From positions 720,506-784,505 of the forward strand of contig JAINUG010000165.1 of the NCBI GenBank assembly GCA_029706075.1: a stretch of DNA of 64,000 nt, written 5' to 3'. Below are positions 13,327 through 24,867 of the stretch, piece by piece. A program made the position numbers and the translations under genes. Numbering within the stretch: position 1 is the first letter of the stretch; every line of letters starts with the position of its first letter. The notes beneath the pieces are model-generated. The model ran no database searches. It worked only from the letters and a program-made list of their open reading frames with translations, and was not told where the DNA came from. The DNA comes from Aldrovandia affinis (taxonomy: Eukaryota > Chordata > Actinopteri > Notacanthiformes > Halosauridae).

Positions 13327-13744
13327 AATTACATTTAAAAAATATTTTTTTTCATTCTTTTTATGACTTTTACATAAAGGTTATTATTTCCTTAAAGTTA
13401 CGAAATATTTTTTCTATTTGTATTTTTGTAATGAGTAAAATATAGGTTATTCTTTTCCATCTATCACAAGTTTAATGCTGATATTTAATTTGTTTTTACT
13501 GAATAACTAATCAGTATCTGTAATGACACAAACTATTAGTTTGAATGTTGTGTTCTTAACCATGCATGTCAAAATGGTATTATTATTATTTTTATTTGGT
13601 CCAAAATAGTGGATACTGTAACAAGCATGTTGAAAAATGTATCCTGTCCCTGCCAAATAAACCCTTATGTTTATTGTATGTGTATGTTATGCGTATACCC
13701 TATCTCCACAAATGTAATTTAACATTATTAAATTAAACTATAAA
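13327..13744 (+). other. ZNF1 3' flank, distal part
   Basis: Non-coding AT-rich flank matching 18720-19160 and, inverted, 39000-39420 and 53850-54310. It joins directly to the ZNF2 promoter at about 13745, as in a head-to-tail tandem array. Confidence 0.6.
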
Positions 13745-14095
13745 ATGTTGCCCTCTCGTGGGAGTTGTAGTTGAATATTATTTTAAGCGTTATACTTTTA
13801 CGGCAATAGCTCGATATCTTAATACATGGGGTTGGTTAACAACTAATAAATCAAAGCGGAGCTCTCAAGCGTTTTTGAGAATTTTGTGATGAAGGAAAGA
13901 TCGCGTCCCATTGGATGAATGGCTTTGAAATCAAGTTTCGTTCCGGAAGTTGCTTGACTTCAGTTTCCGTTTTCCCAGTGTATTGTTGTGAATAAATTGT
14001 AGAGAAAAAAGTTTGCATCAAGATGCACTGAAGGTGCGAGGAAAATCATTGGACGATCAAACCGAGAGAGATAAACACAATCTGAGCCAATACGG
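13745..14095 (+). promoter_or_regulatory. ZNF2 promoter region and non-coding exon 1
   Basis: The segment is conserved, inverted, upstream of ZNF3 (42662-43000) and ZNF4 (58306-58620), which marks it as the gene's 5' region. It contains an inverted CCAAT-type word (CCCATTGGATG) near 13909. Exon 1 probably begins near 13980 and ends at 14095, where GG|GTAGGC is a splice donor; in ZNF3 the donor is the stronger GG|GTATGT. The transcription start was not determined. Confidence 0.5.
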
Positions 14096-14605
14096 GTAGG
14101 CTATGTGTTTTATTTAATTAAAATGATTACCAATCAATGGTAGCTAGTTTTCTTTCGCACTAGTTAGACACTCCGGTAACGTATTTCTCTCCGACAGGGC
14201 CTGATGTACAAATCCAGGCGATGTTGTGTTTAGTTCACTTTTTGCGTCTGCCAGATGTCAGCAAATGCGGGTTGGTTTTCATAACTCTCTAGTGCCTCTC
14301 TTCGACATGTTGTCCAGTTGTAGTTTAGATAGGCTACATACTTAATTCTGCTTCGTTGACAATCGTGCTTTGTTTTTGCATATCGGCAAGCAAAGTTTAT
14401 ATATGCACAGAATATCAGAATTGACTCGTCAGTTATAAATCACTACGCACACTGCAAAATGTCACTGAGTTATATTTCATTTTCTGTTTCCTTCAATTTA
14501 TTCTGGAGTTTTGGAAGCGGATGTTTGGTTTGATACTCGGAACAATGCCGTAAACATTGTTGACAGAACTCATAGTGTGTAAAATAACATCAGATCCGGT
14601 TTGTA

Positions 14606-14909
14606 ACGGTTAATAAAAATTACGGTTCGGTACGTACCTTGGTTTTGAAGTCACGGTTCGGCACGTTTTCGGTACAGTGGGGGTGGAAATAAATGCAAAA
14701 TAGAAGCAGTTTGTAGACAGTGACTAATTGGCCTTAATTTACTGAACAAAGTAAGACATATCTTTCTTCCTTAAATAAATTAAAATGTCCGCAACCGCAC
14801 ACAAAAAAAGTTCCGCACGTTCGTTAAAGCAAGATTTCATTCGTCCAGTTCACAGCGAGTACCGAACCTAAAGTCCTGTACCGAATACGTGTACCGTTGC
14901 ATCCCTAGT
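14606..14909. mobile_element. hAT-like MITE fragment
   Basis: The left part TAACGGTTAATAAAAATTACGG is followed by GTTCGGTACG words, and the right part ends GTACCGTTGCATCCCTAG. These are imperfect inverted ends of the fish ATGCAACGGTAC-type element. The leftmost few bases of the left end are missing or diverged. Confidence 0.5.
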
Positions 14910-15378
14910 CTCTTGTATTTTTTTGCTTTTATTTTTTGATGCATACTTTTCGTTTAGTAGGTTATTGGGGTCATATTTGGTTTGGCCTTAATTTTTAACA
15001 TTAGCCTTGGCCTATAATGACTGTTTTTTGACATTGTGACAATGCTTTTGCTATGACCCTGACAAACCGATAACTGAAATATAAAAAGAAAACCGACATT
15101 TTATATCGCTACCCTTGCATGGTTTGCTAGCTCCTATCGTAAAGACTGATGGAAACAAATAAGTGAGACTACATACAGTATAATTATCCATCAATGTCAT
15201 GTGAGCTTTCATATGATAGCTCACATGACATTAATGGATAATTGTGCTAAACTCAGGCTCATGCTAAACTCTTTTAATCATTAACTTGAAGTAATTTATA
15301 AATGCTAATTTCTTTGTTTCTTTGAATAAAGCCCAATTTGCCCATTGAAATCTGAAAAATAATGGCCAGTTACCACTG

Positions 15379-15515
15379 ATAATATACGCCATTTAGCAGA
15401 CGCTTTAATCCAAAGCGACTTACAGTAGTGAATGCATACATTTTCAGTATATGTGGCCCCAGTGGGGATTGAACCCACAACCTAAGCGTTGCCAACGCTG
15501 TGCTCTACCAACTGA
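15379..15515 (-). repeat. tRNA-Ala-like SINE, second copy
   Basis: Near-identical to 1065-1206, with the same anticodon-loop and tail words; the acceptor end is GGGGCTCAG here. It lies about 150 bp upstream of the ZNF2 coding-exon splice acceptor and is absent at the matching place in ZNF3 and ZNF4. Confidence 0.8.
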
Positions 15516-15678
15516 GCCCCAGAGAACTTCCCACTGACATCTACTATGGGAAGTGATGTTATATCAGTTAATGCAGGTTTATAGCATTGGTGCATGTGTG
15601 TGCCAACACACTTCTCTCCTCTGATGCAGTAGGACCAGTTTGATTGAGGCTAAATCCCTACCCCCGTTTCTCTGCAGG

Positions 15679-17925
15679 AGCTGCACTTCTGCACAGCTTT
15701 GAGCAGCAGTGTGTTGCAGGCAGGAGTCTGTCTGAGACAACACTACCAGAGCTCACTGAGCAGCACAGGATCAGACAAAAAGAAGACTCAGTGGACTGGA
15801 GTTTGTCCACATGGCAGAGTCAGAGACCGAGTGTGCTGCACCAGGACTCCACACACTTGAGCCAGAGTATGTTACAGCACACAGCGGGGTCAGTGATCTA
15901 CACCACACACACACGTCACTGATAAAAACAGAAACTGATCTGGGCTCCACCCACACTGGGGATATTATTAAGACAGAGAGCTTCGACAGCACAGAGCTGG
16001 GATATGTACCCCACCTGCATCCTGACCAGATCAAAACAGAGACTGATGATGGAGGCTACCTTAAGACTGAACAGGACAGTGACTTGCAGGATATTAAATG
16101 TGTCACTATAATATCTGATCAAGTGATGTGTGAATCCAGTGAAAGTTTAGTGAGTGATCTCATGAATATCAATGAGCAATCTAATTTAAAAGACCAAGAG
16201 ATCATTCGTACAGGTGAAAAGGTTTTCAAATGCACACAGTGTGGGAAGTGTTTCAACCAAGCAGGTACTTTAAAGTGCCACCTGAGAATTCATACAGGTG
16301 AAAAGCCGTACAAATGTACTGAGTGTGGGAAGTGTTTTAGTCGGAAGTCTAATTTAAATAACCACTTGAAAGTTCATACAGGTGAAAAACCTTACACATG
16401 TACTCAGGGTGTGAAGAGTTTTAATCAAGCAGGTCATTTAAAGGACCACCTGAGAATTCATACAGGTGAAAAACCCTTCAAATGTGCTGAGTGTGGGAAG
16501 TGTTTTAGCCAAGACGGTCGTTTAAGGAACCACCTGAGAAGCCATACAGGTGAAAAGCTCTACAAATGTACTGAGTGTGGGAAGTGTTTCAACCAAGCAG
16601 GTCATTTAAAGTACCACCTGAGAATTCATACAGGTGAAAAGCCCTACAAATGTACGGAGTGTGGGAAGTGTTTTCGCCATGCAGGTACTCTAATGTACCA
16701 CCTGAGAATTCATACAGGTGAAAAGCCCTTCAAATGTACTGAGTGTGGGAAGTGTTTTACCAAAGACAGTCATTTAAGACACCACCTGAGAATTCATACA
16801 GGTGAAAAGCCCTACAAATGTACTCAGTGTGGGAAGTGTTTTCACCAGGCAGGTGTTTTAAAGCGCCACCTGAGAGTTCATACAGGTGAAAAGCCCTACA
16901 AATGTACTGAGTGTGGGAAGAGTTTTAATCGGAAGTCTAATTTAAATAACCACTTGAAAGTTCATACAGGTGAAAAACCTTACAAATGTACTCAGTGTGG
17001 GAAGTGTTTTAAACATGCATGTTCTTTAAATTATCACCTGAGGAGTCATACAGGTGAAAAGCCCTTCAAATGTACTGAGTGTGGGAAGTGTTTTAGCCAA
17101 GACAGTAATTTAAGGAACCACCTGAGAAGCCATACAGATGAAAGGCTCTACAAATGTACTGAGTGTGGGAAGTGTTTTAAACATGCATGTTCTTTAAATT
17201 ATCACCTGAGGAGTCATACAGGTGAAAAGCCCTACAAATGCACACAGTGTGGGCAGTGTTTCACCCAAGCAGGTCATTTAAAGTGCCACCTGAGAATTCA
17301 TTCAGGTGAAAAGCCCTACAAATGTACTGAGTGTGGGAAGTGTTTTAAACAGAAGACTCATTTAAATATCCACTTGAAAATTCATACAGGTGAAAAGCCC
17401 TACATGTGTTGGCAGTGCGGGAAGTGTTTTAACCAAGCAGATCATTTAAAGTGCCACCTGAGAATTCATACAGGTGAAAAGCCCTACAAATGTACTGAGT
17501 GTGGGAAGTGTTTTAAACATGCACGTTCTTTAAATTATCACCTGAGCAGTCATACAGGTGAAAAGCCCTACAAATGTACTCAGTGTGGAAAATGTTTTAG
17601 CCAAAAGAGTCAATTAAAGAACCACCTGAAAATTCAAGCAGGTGATAAGCCCTACAAATGTATGAAGTGAAGGAAGTGTTTTAATTAAGATTCAGTTTAA
17701 GCGGGCAGTGGAGAATTCATTCAGGTTTATTCAGGCACAGGCAGACTCCTTAAAGAATCTTAATTTTGTTGCTTAATTTCTTGACCCAAATGTGTATTGA
17801 ATTGCCTTAAATGATATATTTGGCAGTATTAAAACTGTTGAACACGGGCAGTACAGTGTGAACAAGGATTGTGCAAGCAGCTGTGTCACGTGTGTTGTGT
17901 GTGAATAAAATCCCTCTTTCCCGAC
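15679..17925 (+). other. ZNF2 terminal exon (5' UTR part, CDS, 3' UTR)
   Basis: It begins after the acceptor CTGCAG and includes a 130-bp leader homologous to in-frame sequence in ZNF3/ZNF4. In ZNF2 two bases are missing there relative to those copies, so the ATG at 15811 is the natural start. The poly(A) signal AATAAA is at 17904. Confidence 0.7.
15811..17670 (+). CDS. C2H2 zinc-finger protein ZNF2 (intact, 619 aa, 17 fingers)
   Basis: Likely a nuclear sequence-specific DNA-binding protein of the large fish poly-zinc-finger families; its target is unknown. The start [12 protein letters not shown] is conserved in all full copies. Residues 1-130 are an acidic linker with repeated IKTE motifs ([27 protein letters not shown]), the kind of sites often SUMO-modified. 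From about residue 140 there are 17 tandem 28-aa fingers (YKC-x2-CGKCF-x5-L-x2-HL-x3-H-TGEKP). Finger 3 lacks its second Cys (CTQGVKS) and finger 17 lacks its last His ([10 protein letters not shown]); both look non-zinc-binding. There is no KRAB or BTB domain. It is the only uninterrupted copy in the window. It lies head-to-tail after ZNF1 and in inverted orientation to ZNF3/ZNF4. Confidence 0.9.
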   Translation: MAESETECAAPGLHTLEPEYVTAHSGVSDLHHTHTSLIKTETDLGSTHTGDIIKTESFDSTELGYVPHLHPDQIKTETDDGGYLKTEQDSDLQDIKCVTIISDQVMCESSESLVSDLMNINEQSNLKDQEIIRTGEKVFKCTQCGKCFNQAGTLKCHLRIHTGEKPYKCTECGKCFSRKSNLNNHLKVHTGEKPYTCTQGVKSFNQAGHLKDHLRIHTGEKPFKCAECGKCFSQDGRLRNHLRSHTGEKLYKCTECGKCFNQAGHLKYHLRIHTGEKPYKCTECGKCFRHAGTLMYHLRIHTGEKPFKCTECGKCFTKDSHLRHHLRIHTGEKPYKCTQCGKCFHQAGVLKRHLRVHTGEKPYKCTECGKSFNRKSNLNNHLKVHTGEKPYKCTQCGKCFKHACSLNYHLRSHTGEKPFKCTECGKCFSQDSNLRNHLRSHTDERLYKCTECGKCFKHACSLNYHLRSHTGEKPYKCTQCGQCFTQAGHLKCHLRIHSGEKPYKCTECGKCFKQKTHLNIHLKIHTGEKPYMCWQCGKCFNQADHLKCHLRIHTGEKPYKCTECGKCFKHARSLNYHLSSHTGEKPYKCTQCGKCFSQKSQLKNHLKIQAGDKPYKCMK

Positions 17926-17935
17926 CCTACGGTGT

Positions 17936-18190
17936 ACCTGTACCCTAGTGTACCTGGGGTGGCAATTGGCTGTCCGCCCCACGGAGGGGGGGAGGGAAGC
18001 CGACACATAGTTTGCTGCACACAGAAGTGGTTCTGGGGTACCGGAATTACAGTCGACGGCACTACGCCCTTGTCACTGCCGGTCACAGGACTACGGCAGC
18101 GAACTATAGGGGTAAGGGGGATTGAACTAAGCACACAGGTAATTGGCTACCAAATTGGGAGAAAACAGAGTAAAATCGGAAAATAAAATG
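17936..18190 (+). repeat. SINE-like repeat body in ZNF2 3' flank
   Basis: Words GGCTGTCCGCCCCACGG, GCACTACGCCCTTGTCACTGCCGGTC, GGACTACGGCAGCGAACT and CCAAATTGGGAGAAAA match the body and tail of the repeat at 43653-43975. The same insertion is present, inverted, in the C copy (about 55020-55265), so it predates the A/C duplication. Confidence 0.65.
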
Positions 18191-19389
18191 ATCAAACATT
18201 GTTTTTAAAGTAGTGTACCAACAGATTCAAGTAACGTTCGCAGAAGTGATGGGAAAATGCACGTTTAATGACACAACACAATTTTCTGTAAAATTTCAGT
18301 AAGTACTACTTATGCCCACTGCATCATCTGACTTCAATCTGTTGCTTTTAGTTTGTTAGCTAGCTACTAACCAGATACTTCCTGCTGCTGTAACCCATAG
18401 TTAACTTCAGCAGAAGCAATGAGAAAATGAGAATGTAATGGTAAATGCAACAAAATATTCAGTTACCATATTCTGTGTTGTTTTCAGGTTTCTTTCACCC
18501 TGTGATAATTTGATAAGACTGGTAATGTGTTGTTGGGGGAAAAACACTTTTTAAAACAATAACATTTAATAAATTAAATAATTCTACAGCAGTTGTTCCG
18601 AAACATGTTAATCTCAAGGGCCCCTAAAATGACCACTCTCTGGCTGAAGCCCCCCCACCTCTATAAAATGAGTATTTTGTGTCAAACTTCATCTCAACAC
18701 CCACAGCAGTTTCCGAAAGTAAAATGTCATTAAATGTAACAAATATTTTATTTTTTATAATTTTGTCATTATTTTTCTGACTTTTACATGAAGGTTATTA
18801 TTTGCTTAAAGTTCTGAAATATGTTTTCTATTTGTATGGAGTAATGAGTAAAATAAGGGTTATTCGTATCCGTCTATCACAAGTTTAATGCTGATATTTA
18901 ATTTGTTTTAAACTATTATTGTTGCAAACTATTATTTTGAATGTTGTGTTCTTAACCATGCATGTCAAAAATATTTTTTTTTTTATTTTTTACTTCTTGT
19001 ATTTTTTTTACTTTTTAAAATTTGGTCCAAAATAGTGGACATTGTAACAAGCATGTTGAAACTTGTATACTGTCTCTGTCAAATAAACCCTTATGTTTAT
19101 TGTATGTGTATGTTATGTGTATACCCTATCTCCACAAATGTAATTTAACATTGTTGGATTGCATAGACCCCCCATCATGTAATGATGTGTTTTTTCCCAA
19201 ATCTAATTGAACTCTTGAAACAATGTGACCACAATAAGCAGCTAATTCTTATGTAAAATACTTGTATTTGCTCCATTTGAAATGCAAGATCTTAAAACAA
19301 CTTACAAAAGGCTACCAATTCAATATCCCTCACAAGAAAAATATTTCAATTTCTAATGCACATTTTTAGTTAAAAAATACGTATGAAAC
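18191..19389 (+). other. Duplicated ZNF2 3' flank
   Basis: Non-coding, AT-rich. It matches the ZNF1 flank (12330-13740) and, inverted, the C flank (about 53640-55010). It includes the recurring block TTCTACAGCAGTTGTTCC...GGGGCCCTAAAATGACCACT. Confidence 0.6.
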
Positions 19390-21014
19390 ACCTCAAATCT
19401 GGCCTCTCACCATCTCTCGACAAACACCAATTTGCCTACCGTGAGAACAGGAGCACGGACGACGCCATCTCTTCCGCGCTACACTCGGCCCTCTCCCACC
19501 TGGACGAGAGCAACACTCACGTGCGAATGCTGTTCATCGACTTCAGCTCAGCATTCAACACCATCATCCCATCCAAACTCATCTCCAAGCTTGGTGACCT
19601 TGTGGTAACCAAGGACCTGGACATCATCCCCTCCGTCTGCAACTGGATCCTTGACTTCCTGACCAACAGACCCCAGTCTGTTAGGATAGGCAACCTCACC
19701 TCCTCCACCCTAACCCTGAACACCGGGCGTTCCACAAGGCTGCGTGCTGAGCCCCCTTCTCTACTCCCTCTTCACCTACGACTGCACTCCTATGCATGAT
19801 ACCAACACCATCATCAAGTTTGCAGACGACACAACGGTGGTGGGCCTCATCAAAAACAACGATGAGACGGCCTACAGGGAGGAGATCCAGCACCTGGCGA
19901 CGTGGTGCGCCGACAACAACCTGGCACTGAACACCAAGAAGACCAAGGAGCTCATCGTGGACTTCAGGAAGACTAGGGCTGTCGCTCACGCCCCGTCCAC
20001 ATCAATGGGGCGGAGGTTGAACGTGTCTCCAGCTTCAAATTCCTGGGTGTCCACATCTCCGAGGACCTCTCCTGGACCTTCAACACCTCATCACTGGTCA
20101 AGAAGGCTCACCAGCGTCTCTTCTTTCTGAGGAGACTGAGGAAAGCCCACCTATCTCCTCAGATCCTGGTGAACTTCTACCGGTGTGCCATTGAAAGCAT
20201 CCTCACCAACTCCATCATGGCCTGGTATGGCAACTGCACTGCCTCTGACCGGAAGACACTGCAGAGGGTGGTGAAAACTGCCCAACGCATCACTGGCTCA
20301 TCTCTCCCTGCCATCAAGTCCATCCACGACAGGCGGTGCCTGAGGAAGGCTCAGAGCATCATCAGAGACTCCTCTCACCCTAACCACGGACTGTTTGCCC
20401 TCCTCCCCTCCGGGAGGCGCTACAGGAATCTTCGTTCCAAGTCCAGCAGACTCAGGAACAGCTTCTTCCCCTCCGCTGTCATCTCCCTGAACTCCTCATC
20501 GCCTCCTCACCCCCCTCCAGTGACTGCCCCTCTCCACCTCCCCGTAGTATCCTGACCTAGACTCTGGATCACTCCGGATACTCTGACTCTGGATACTATG
20601 GTTTACTCTTCATGTAGTAACTCTGTTCACTGACTCTGGATACCCCCCTGACTACCCGCACTAGCTCTGTCATACCTTCATTCTGCACATACCCATGTAC
20701 AATATTGTAATATAGTCCTTGTATAATTCTCTATAATTTTGCTGTACTACCTATACATATATTTATATATTTATACTCACCTGTACTTATCTATACATAA
20801 CTGCACTAGTCTGTATATAAATTATAGCACCCTAACTACCTTTATAGTATTTATTCAATACTGTGCCTGTTAGCATTATAACTTCTGCTATAGTACTGTA
20901 TTGTAGCACTTACTGACATGTTTGCACTCTGGTTAGATACTAAACTTCTTTTCGCTGTACTGTACCTGTACTGTACAATGACAATAAATTTGAATCTAAT
21001 CTAATCTAATCTAA
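19390..21014 (+). mobile_element. 5'-truncated L2/Rex1-like LINE
   Basis: Starts abruptly inside the reverse transcriptase ([25 protein letters not shown]) and runs to the 3' tail AATAAATTTGAATCTAATCTAATCTAAT. B (about 38755) and C (about 53645) are empty at this point and show no long target-site duplication, as usual for this LINE group. Frame breaks occur near 19735 (GGGCGTTCCACAAGG; one base off relative to the first LINE) and near 20005. The FADD motif is present (IIKFADDTTVVGLI at about 19810). The C-terminal part 20169-20555 is open. The copy is dead on arrival but young, judging by its closeness to the 6331-10452 element. Confidence 0.9.
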
Positions 21015-22822
21015 TATTTCTAAATTGTTTTTTTAAATTTAAGGTTCCATATTAAATAATATTTTTATTTTCATTTTAGCCAAATTGCAGTTTACATATG
21101 GAGCGATATTAGTGCCACCACAAATTGAATTGGAATTTCATCATGTTGAATTTGTAACGCTTGAATTGGATAATTGTATGCAAAAATGTAATCTTTCACA
21201 ATATGAAGTTGAAACTAATGGTCTGTAATCAAATTTAATTATGATTACATTCAGCTTTTAAACATTAAATTTAAATGCACTTAAAAAAATAAATCCAAAA
21301 ACATTCACATTTCTGAGACACATCCGGGGATTTAGCTAGGAAAAAGCAGAAGATCATGGATTTAATCGGACTCCCTTCCAAACAACCGTGCAAGAGAACG
21401 GGTGACCACCTGACAGAAGTCTGGGCAATAGTGCTTCTGTCAACATTAAATAGTACAACTTGAATCAACTGCTATTTTTTTGGTAACCGATCGTGTTGGT
21501 GTTACAGGACTAATTACTGTGTATTAATACTGGGTATTACTGTGGTTGGAGTAACCAATGTTTGCCCGCCTAAGAAAGAGTGTTATGGCTCTTCGGCCAT
21601 GCATTATGTAGCTATATTGTATGTAATAAGGAGATGTGTTCATCCGTAGCCTACTCGTCCTGAAGTTACACGCAGCACAATTCCACAGTATTGTAGTGAT
21701 CCAGCTGGGTCGCTGCGTGGAAATGTGTGCGCGGGGCATTGTGGGGGAACACTGTTTGTTCCCCCTGTGTTCATTAGATTTATGTTTATTAAACCATGTT
21801 GCGTGTGTTATTGTTTAGCATTGGTGTATGTACAACTGTTGGTCGTGGTGAGCAAAAGTTAGAGCCACTGCGACCGGTGTGTGTGTGTGTGCTGTTTAGA
21901 GTAGTCGCCTGATGTTCTTTGTCAAAAGTGTTCAGTCATTGCATGAGTGTTCTTCAGTGACTGAAAGTAATTCCTGTTTGATGTACTAACTAGTTGAAGA
22001 GGCTGATGGTCCGGCGTGTCCTTTTAAGGACGCGTCTGCACCCAAGGAAAGCTCTCGAGACGATATCCGGGGTCGTACGGTATATGGTACACGGATATTG
22101 TCGCCTTTTACTATAGTGGCTATTCACGTAGCCGCATTTAAACTGCTGCCGGACTCCGTTTGTCTTCTTGCTGCACCCCACCGCGCATGCTCGCTACAGT
22201 ATTAACTGGGCGTTATGAGTTCATATTTGGATTCGTCAGAAAAGCAGCACATTACTCAAATATTTTGGGAGATTGGCCGGTTTGAGGACTGCTAACTAAT
22301 TGGGTAACTTTGGCTGCTGCGAAACTCGCTATTATTGCTAATTTGGGTAGCTAGCCGCCAGTTACATTAGCGGATAACTGCGAAGATTACAATAGTAGTG
22401 CGATAATTATGTAGCTACATTCGCCGTTTTCGCTAACGTAGCAATAACCTAAAGTCCTTAGCCGGCTTGGCTCAAGCCAGCATAATGTTGCCTCCCCTGA
22501 GTCTCCAGTTATTGTGCATATCCCTTTTCACGAGTCTTTAAATAAAACAATACAAGAACATTTACTTGGAAGTTTATCTTTGAAGTTACATCTTGGTATT
22601 ACTAAACTTTTCGAGTACGATGTTGATTCTATTGAACCCAATTATTCTGTCACAGATGAAACCAGTAAGAGTAGCCGAAATAACCTGGGCTGCTAAGTAG
22701 CTAGTTAACGTTAGCTATGATCGTTGAAAAAATGTCACTTGTCAGCACATATATGTAATGTTTAAGGCTACGCTTACGCCGTCTTATTAAAACGACCCAA
22801 TTCCGTTTTTGCTCACATGTGG
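21015..22822 (+). other. Distal part of duplicated unit A
   Basis: No clear gene is present. It matches B and C in reverse complement (37345-38260 and 52240-53140) up to about 22025, then only C (50340-50935, 49160-49240). A frame at 22514-22696 (LTR-free, EHLLGSLSLKLHLGITKLFEYD) is shifted in the C copy, so it is not supported as coding. Confidence 0.55.
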
Positions 22823-23570
22823 CACACATCCAGAGATGGGCAAAGATACATCAAAATGTATCTTGTTACAAAATACAAAATACCCCTCAAATAAATGTAT
22901 CAGATAAAATACAAAATACTGGTGCCAGAAAATGTATCAGATAAAATAGGCTACATGTATTTTGTATTTTTAAAATACAGGAAAAAAAACTTGTCTCCAA
23001 TTGGCTATCGTAGGCCAACATATGAATAGGTGGCTGCCTTTCTCTATGAATATGAGCAAAAAGCCACAATTACATAGGCTATCGCCGTGTGTCAAGTGTT
23101 AGAGGCACAATCACATCTTTAGCATCTCCTAATTAGTTTGCCCACATTACTCCCTCCATTTTGGTTGTTTGGGCTATTGACAACCAATTTCCTATCTTTG
23201 ATGCTATTTGTATATAAAAGAAAAATACTGAAAATAGTACAGTACAAACTTACAAACAAATCAGCATGAATTGTACATGCTAGCTAGTGTTTCTGGAGTC
23301 ACAAAGTGGCGTTTTGAGAAATCGTATTTTCCAACTTTTCACGTCACGTCACGTTTTCTCAAAACGCCACTTAGAATACTGTGAGTAGGCTTGTGTGAAA
23401 ACAAGCGCCGAATTCTCAATAGCTGCCTGCGACCAGATACATGCATGCATCCACATGTGCATGCATTTACTGCCTTGTCCAACCGACAGAGAGCGGGTCT
23501 AAAAATCACTGAGTGTGTCTAAGTGTACTGTTGTTCTTTTTTTATGTTCTTTGAATCATGGATAAAGTAA

Positions 23571-23824
23571 TGTAGCGACCTGGCATGTGAACAGTTAACA
23601 TGTGATGGACAGTTGGTGTTCGCTGGGCTGTGAGGGATGTGATTGGTGGGTCTGGGGTGGAGGCGGGAATTGTATGGGTTCCGGGGATGTGATTCTTTTT
23701 CCGGTGTTCGGGTTTTGAGTGTGAGTTGCTGTTGCGCACAGAAGCTGTAATGTTTGCTGACATCGTTCGTGAGATAAACTTTGATAATTGAACAACAGTG
23801 TCCGCCTGTTTTCCTGACATTACA
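23571..23824 (+). repeat. Gypsy 5' LTR
   Basis: TGTAGCGACC...GACATTACA, 254 bp. It is followed after one base by a primer-binding site TGGTGTCAGAAGT (23826-23838), close to the 3' end of a tRNA-Leu. Confidence 0.9.
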
Positions 23825-23940
23825 CTGGTGTCAGAAGTAAAAAAAATTAAATTAAAAAAAAGACGAAAGAAGTGAATTTAGCTAGCTTAGCAAGGGAAAG
23901 TGAGTGAGTTTGGCTAGTTAACTTTAGCTGCGTGTTCGGC

Positions 23941-24867
23941 ATGGATAAAAACGGCGCGAAAATAAAGGAGGAGAGGGTGCACAGCGGAGAGGCCGGAGGA
24001 GCACATGGGGGGTCAGAAGACTCAGCAGGAGAGCTCAGGAGGACCCCGGAAGTGATGAGGGATAATCGGATTGAGTTTGAGGCTGGGCTGGCTGCCCTAG
24101 GAGGCTTCTCACAATCTGCGGTCAGTGCTGTGTCCCCTCCAGAGAATGGCGGAAGACAGTCCACTCGTGATGTAAACAACGATGGCGCCCCCTACTGCCC
24201 ATCCTCTGCAAGAGTGAAGACACCCAAATTCTCCGCTAAGACAGACTGGGAAGCTTTTCATGCGCAGTTTGAGCTGTTGGCTAGGGCAGAGGGATGGTCT
24301 ATGGCTGATAAAGCCCTACAGCTGGCCATGTGCCTCACAGATGATGCTCTCCCCTGCCTGTTGCTGCTGAGCCCAGAGGACAGAAACCGTTATGAGGCAT
24401 TAGTGGGGGCTCTGCAGAGAAGGTTTGGACAGTGTCTGGAGTCTGGGGTGTTGCGCAACGAACTGAGCTATCGCTCCAGAATGCCTGGGGAGTCACTGCG
24501 GTTGCTGGCCAATGACATTGAGAGCCTGACGCGCCGGGCGTACGGCCACATGCCCTCTGAAGTGCAGAGTGAGCTGGCGCGGGACCAGTTCATCAGAGCC
24601 CTTACCCCTGCTGACCTCCGGGCTCAGGTACAGTTGCAGCATCCACGCACCCTGCAGGCGGCCTTTGAGATGGCTGTGGAAAGAGAGATGGTGTGGGCTG
24701 GGACTGCTGGGAGCAGTCAACAGGGGAGCTCACCAGCTGTGAGGGCTGCAGTGGGCTGCCCGCCGGGAGAAGAGAGGCCGGCATGGGCAGCGGAAATAAC
24801 TGAACTGTTGAGGGCTGTGTCACTGCAGGCCGCACGCCAGCCACGCCCGGGACCCAGGGTGTGGTGA
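23941..24867 (+). pseudogene. Gypsy copy 1 gag
   Basis: The gag polyprotein forms the particle that packages element RNA. The ATG at 23941 begins MDKNGAKIKEE. A retrotransposon-gag core follows (FSAKTDWEAFHAQFELLARAE, then the RRFGQCLESGVLRNELSYR and ALTPADLRAQVQLQHP blocks). The zinc knuckle at the C-terminus is lost: about 11 bases present in copy 2 are missing near 24860, giving an early stop after GPRVW. Length 309 aa. Confidence 0.85.

Larger units (their letters stand above)
14096..15678 (+). other. ZNF2 intron 1 with MITE, hairpin and SINE
   Basis: It lies between the donor at 14095 and the acceptor TTTCTCTGCAG ending near 15678. It holds a hAT-like MITE (about 14606-14909), a long hairpin (15181-15242) and a SINE (15379-15515). 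The rest aligns, inverted, with the introns of ZNF3 and ZNF4. Confidence 0.6.

Noticed and set aside
21990-22181. 63-aa minus-strand frame conserved in A and C
   Set aside because: The similarity is that of recently duplicated DNA in general; the end differs and no domain is visible.
22514-22696. Possible small exon in the unit flank
   Set aside because: The frame is shifted by a small insertion in the copy C counterpart (about 50400), so there is no sign of coding constraint.
23547-24179. Minus-strand frames over the Gypsy LTR and gag
   Set aside because: Repeated identically at each Gypsy copy and antisense to the real gag; no family features.
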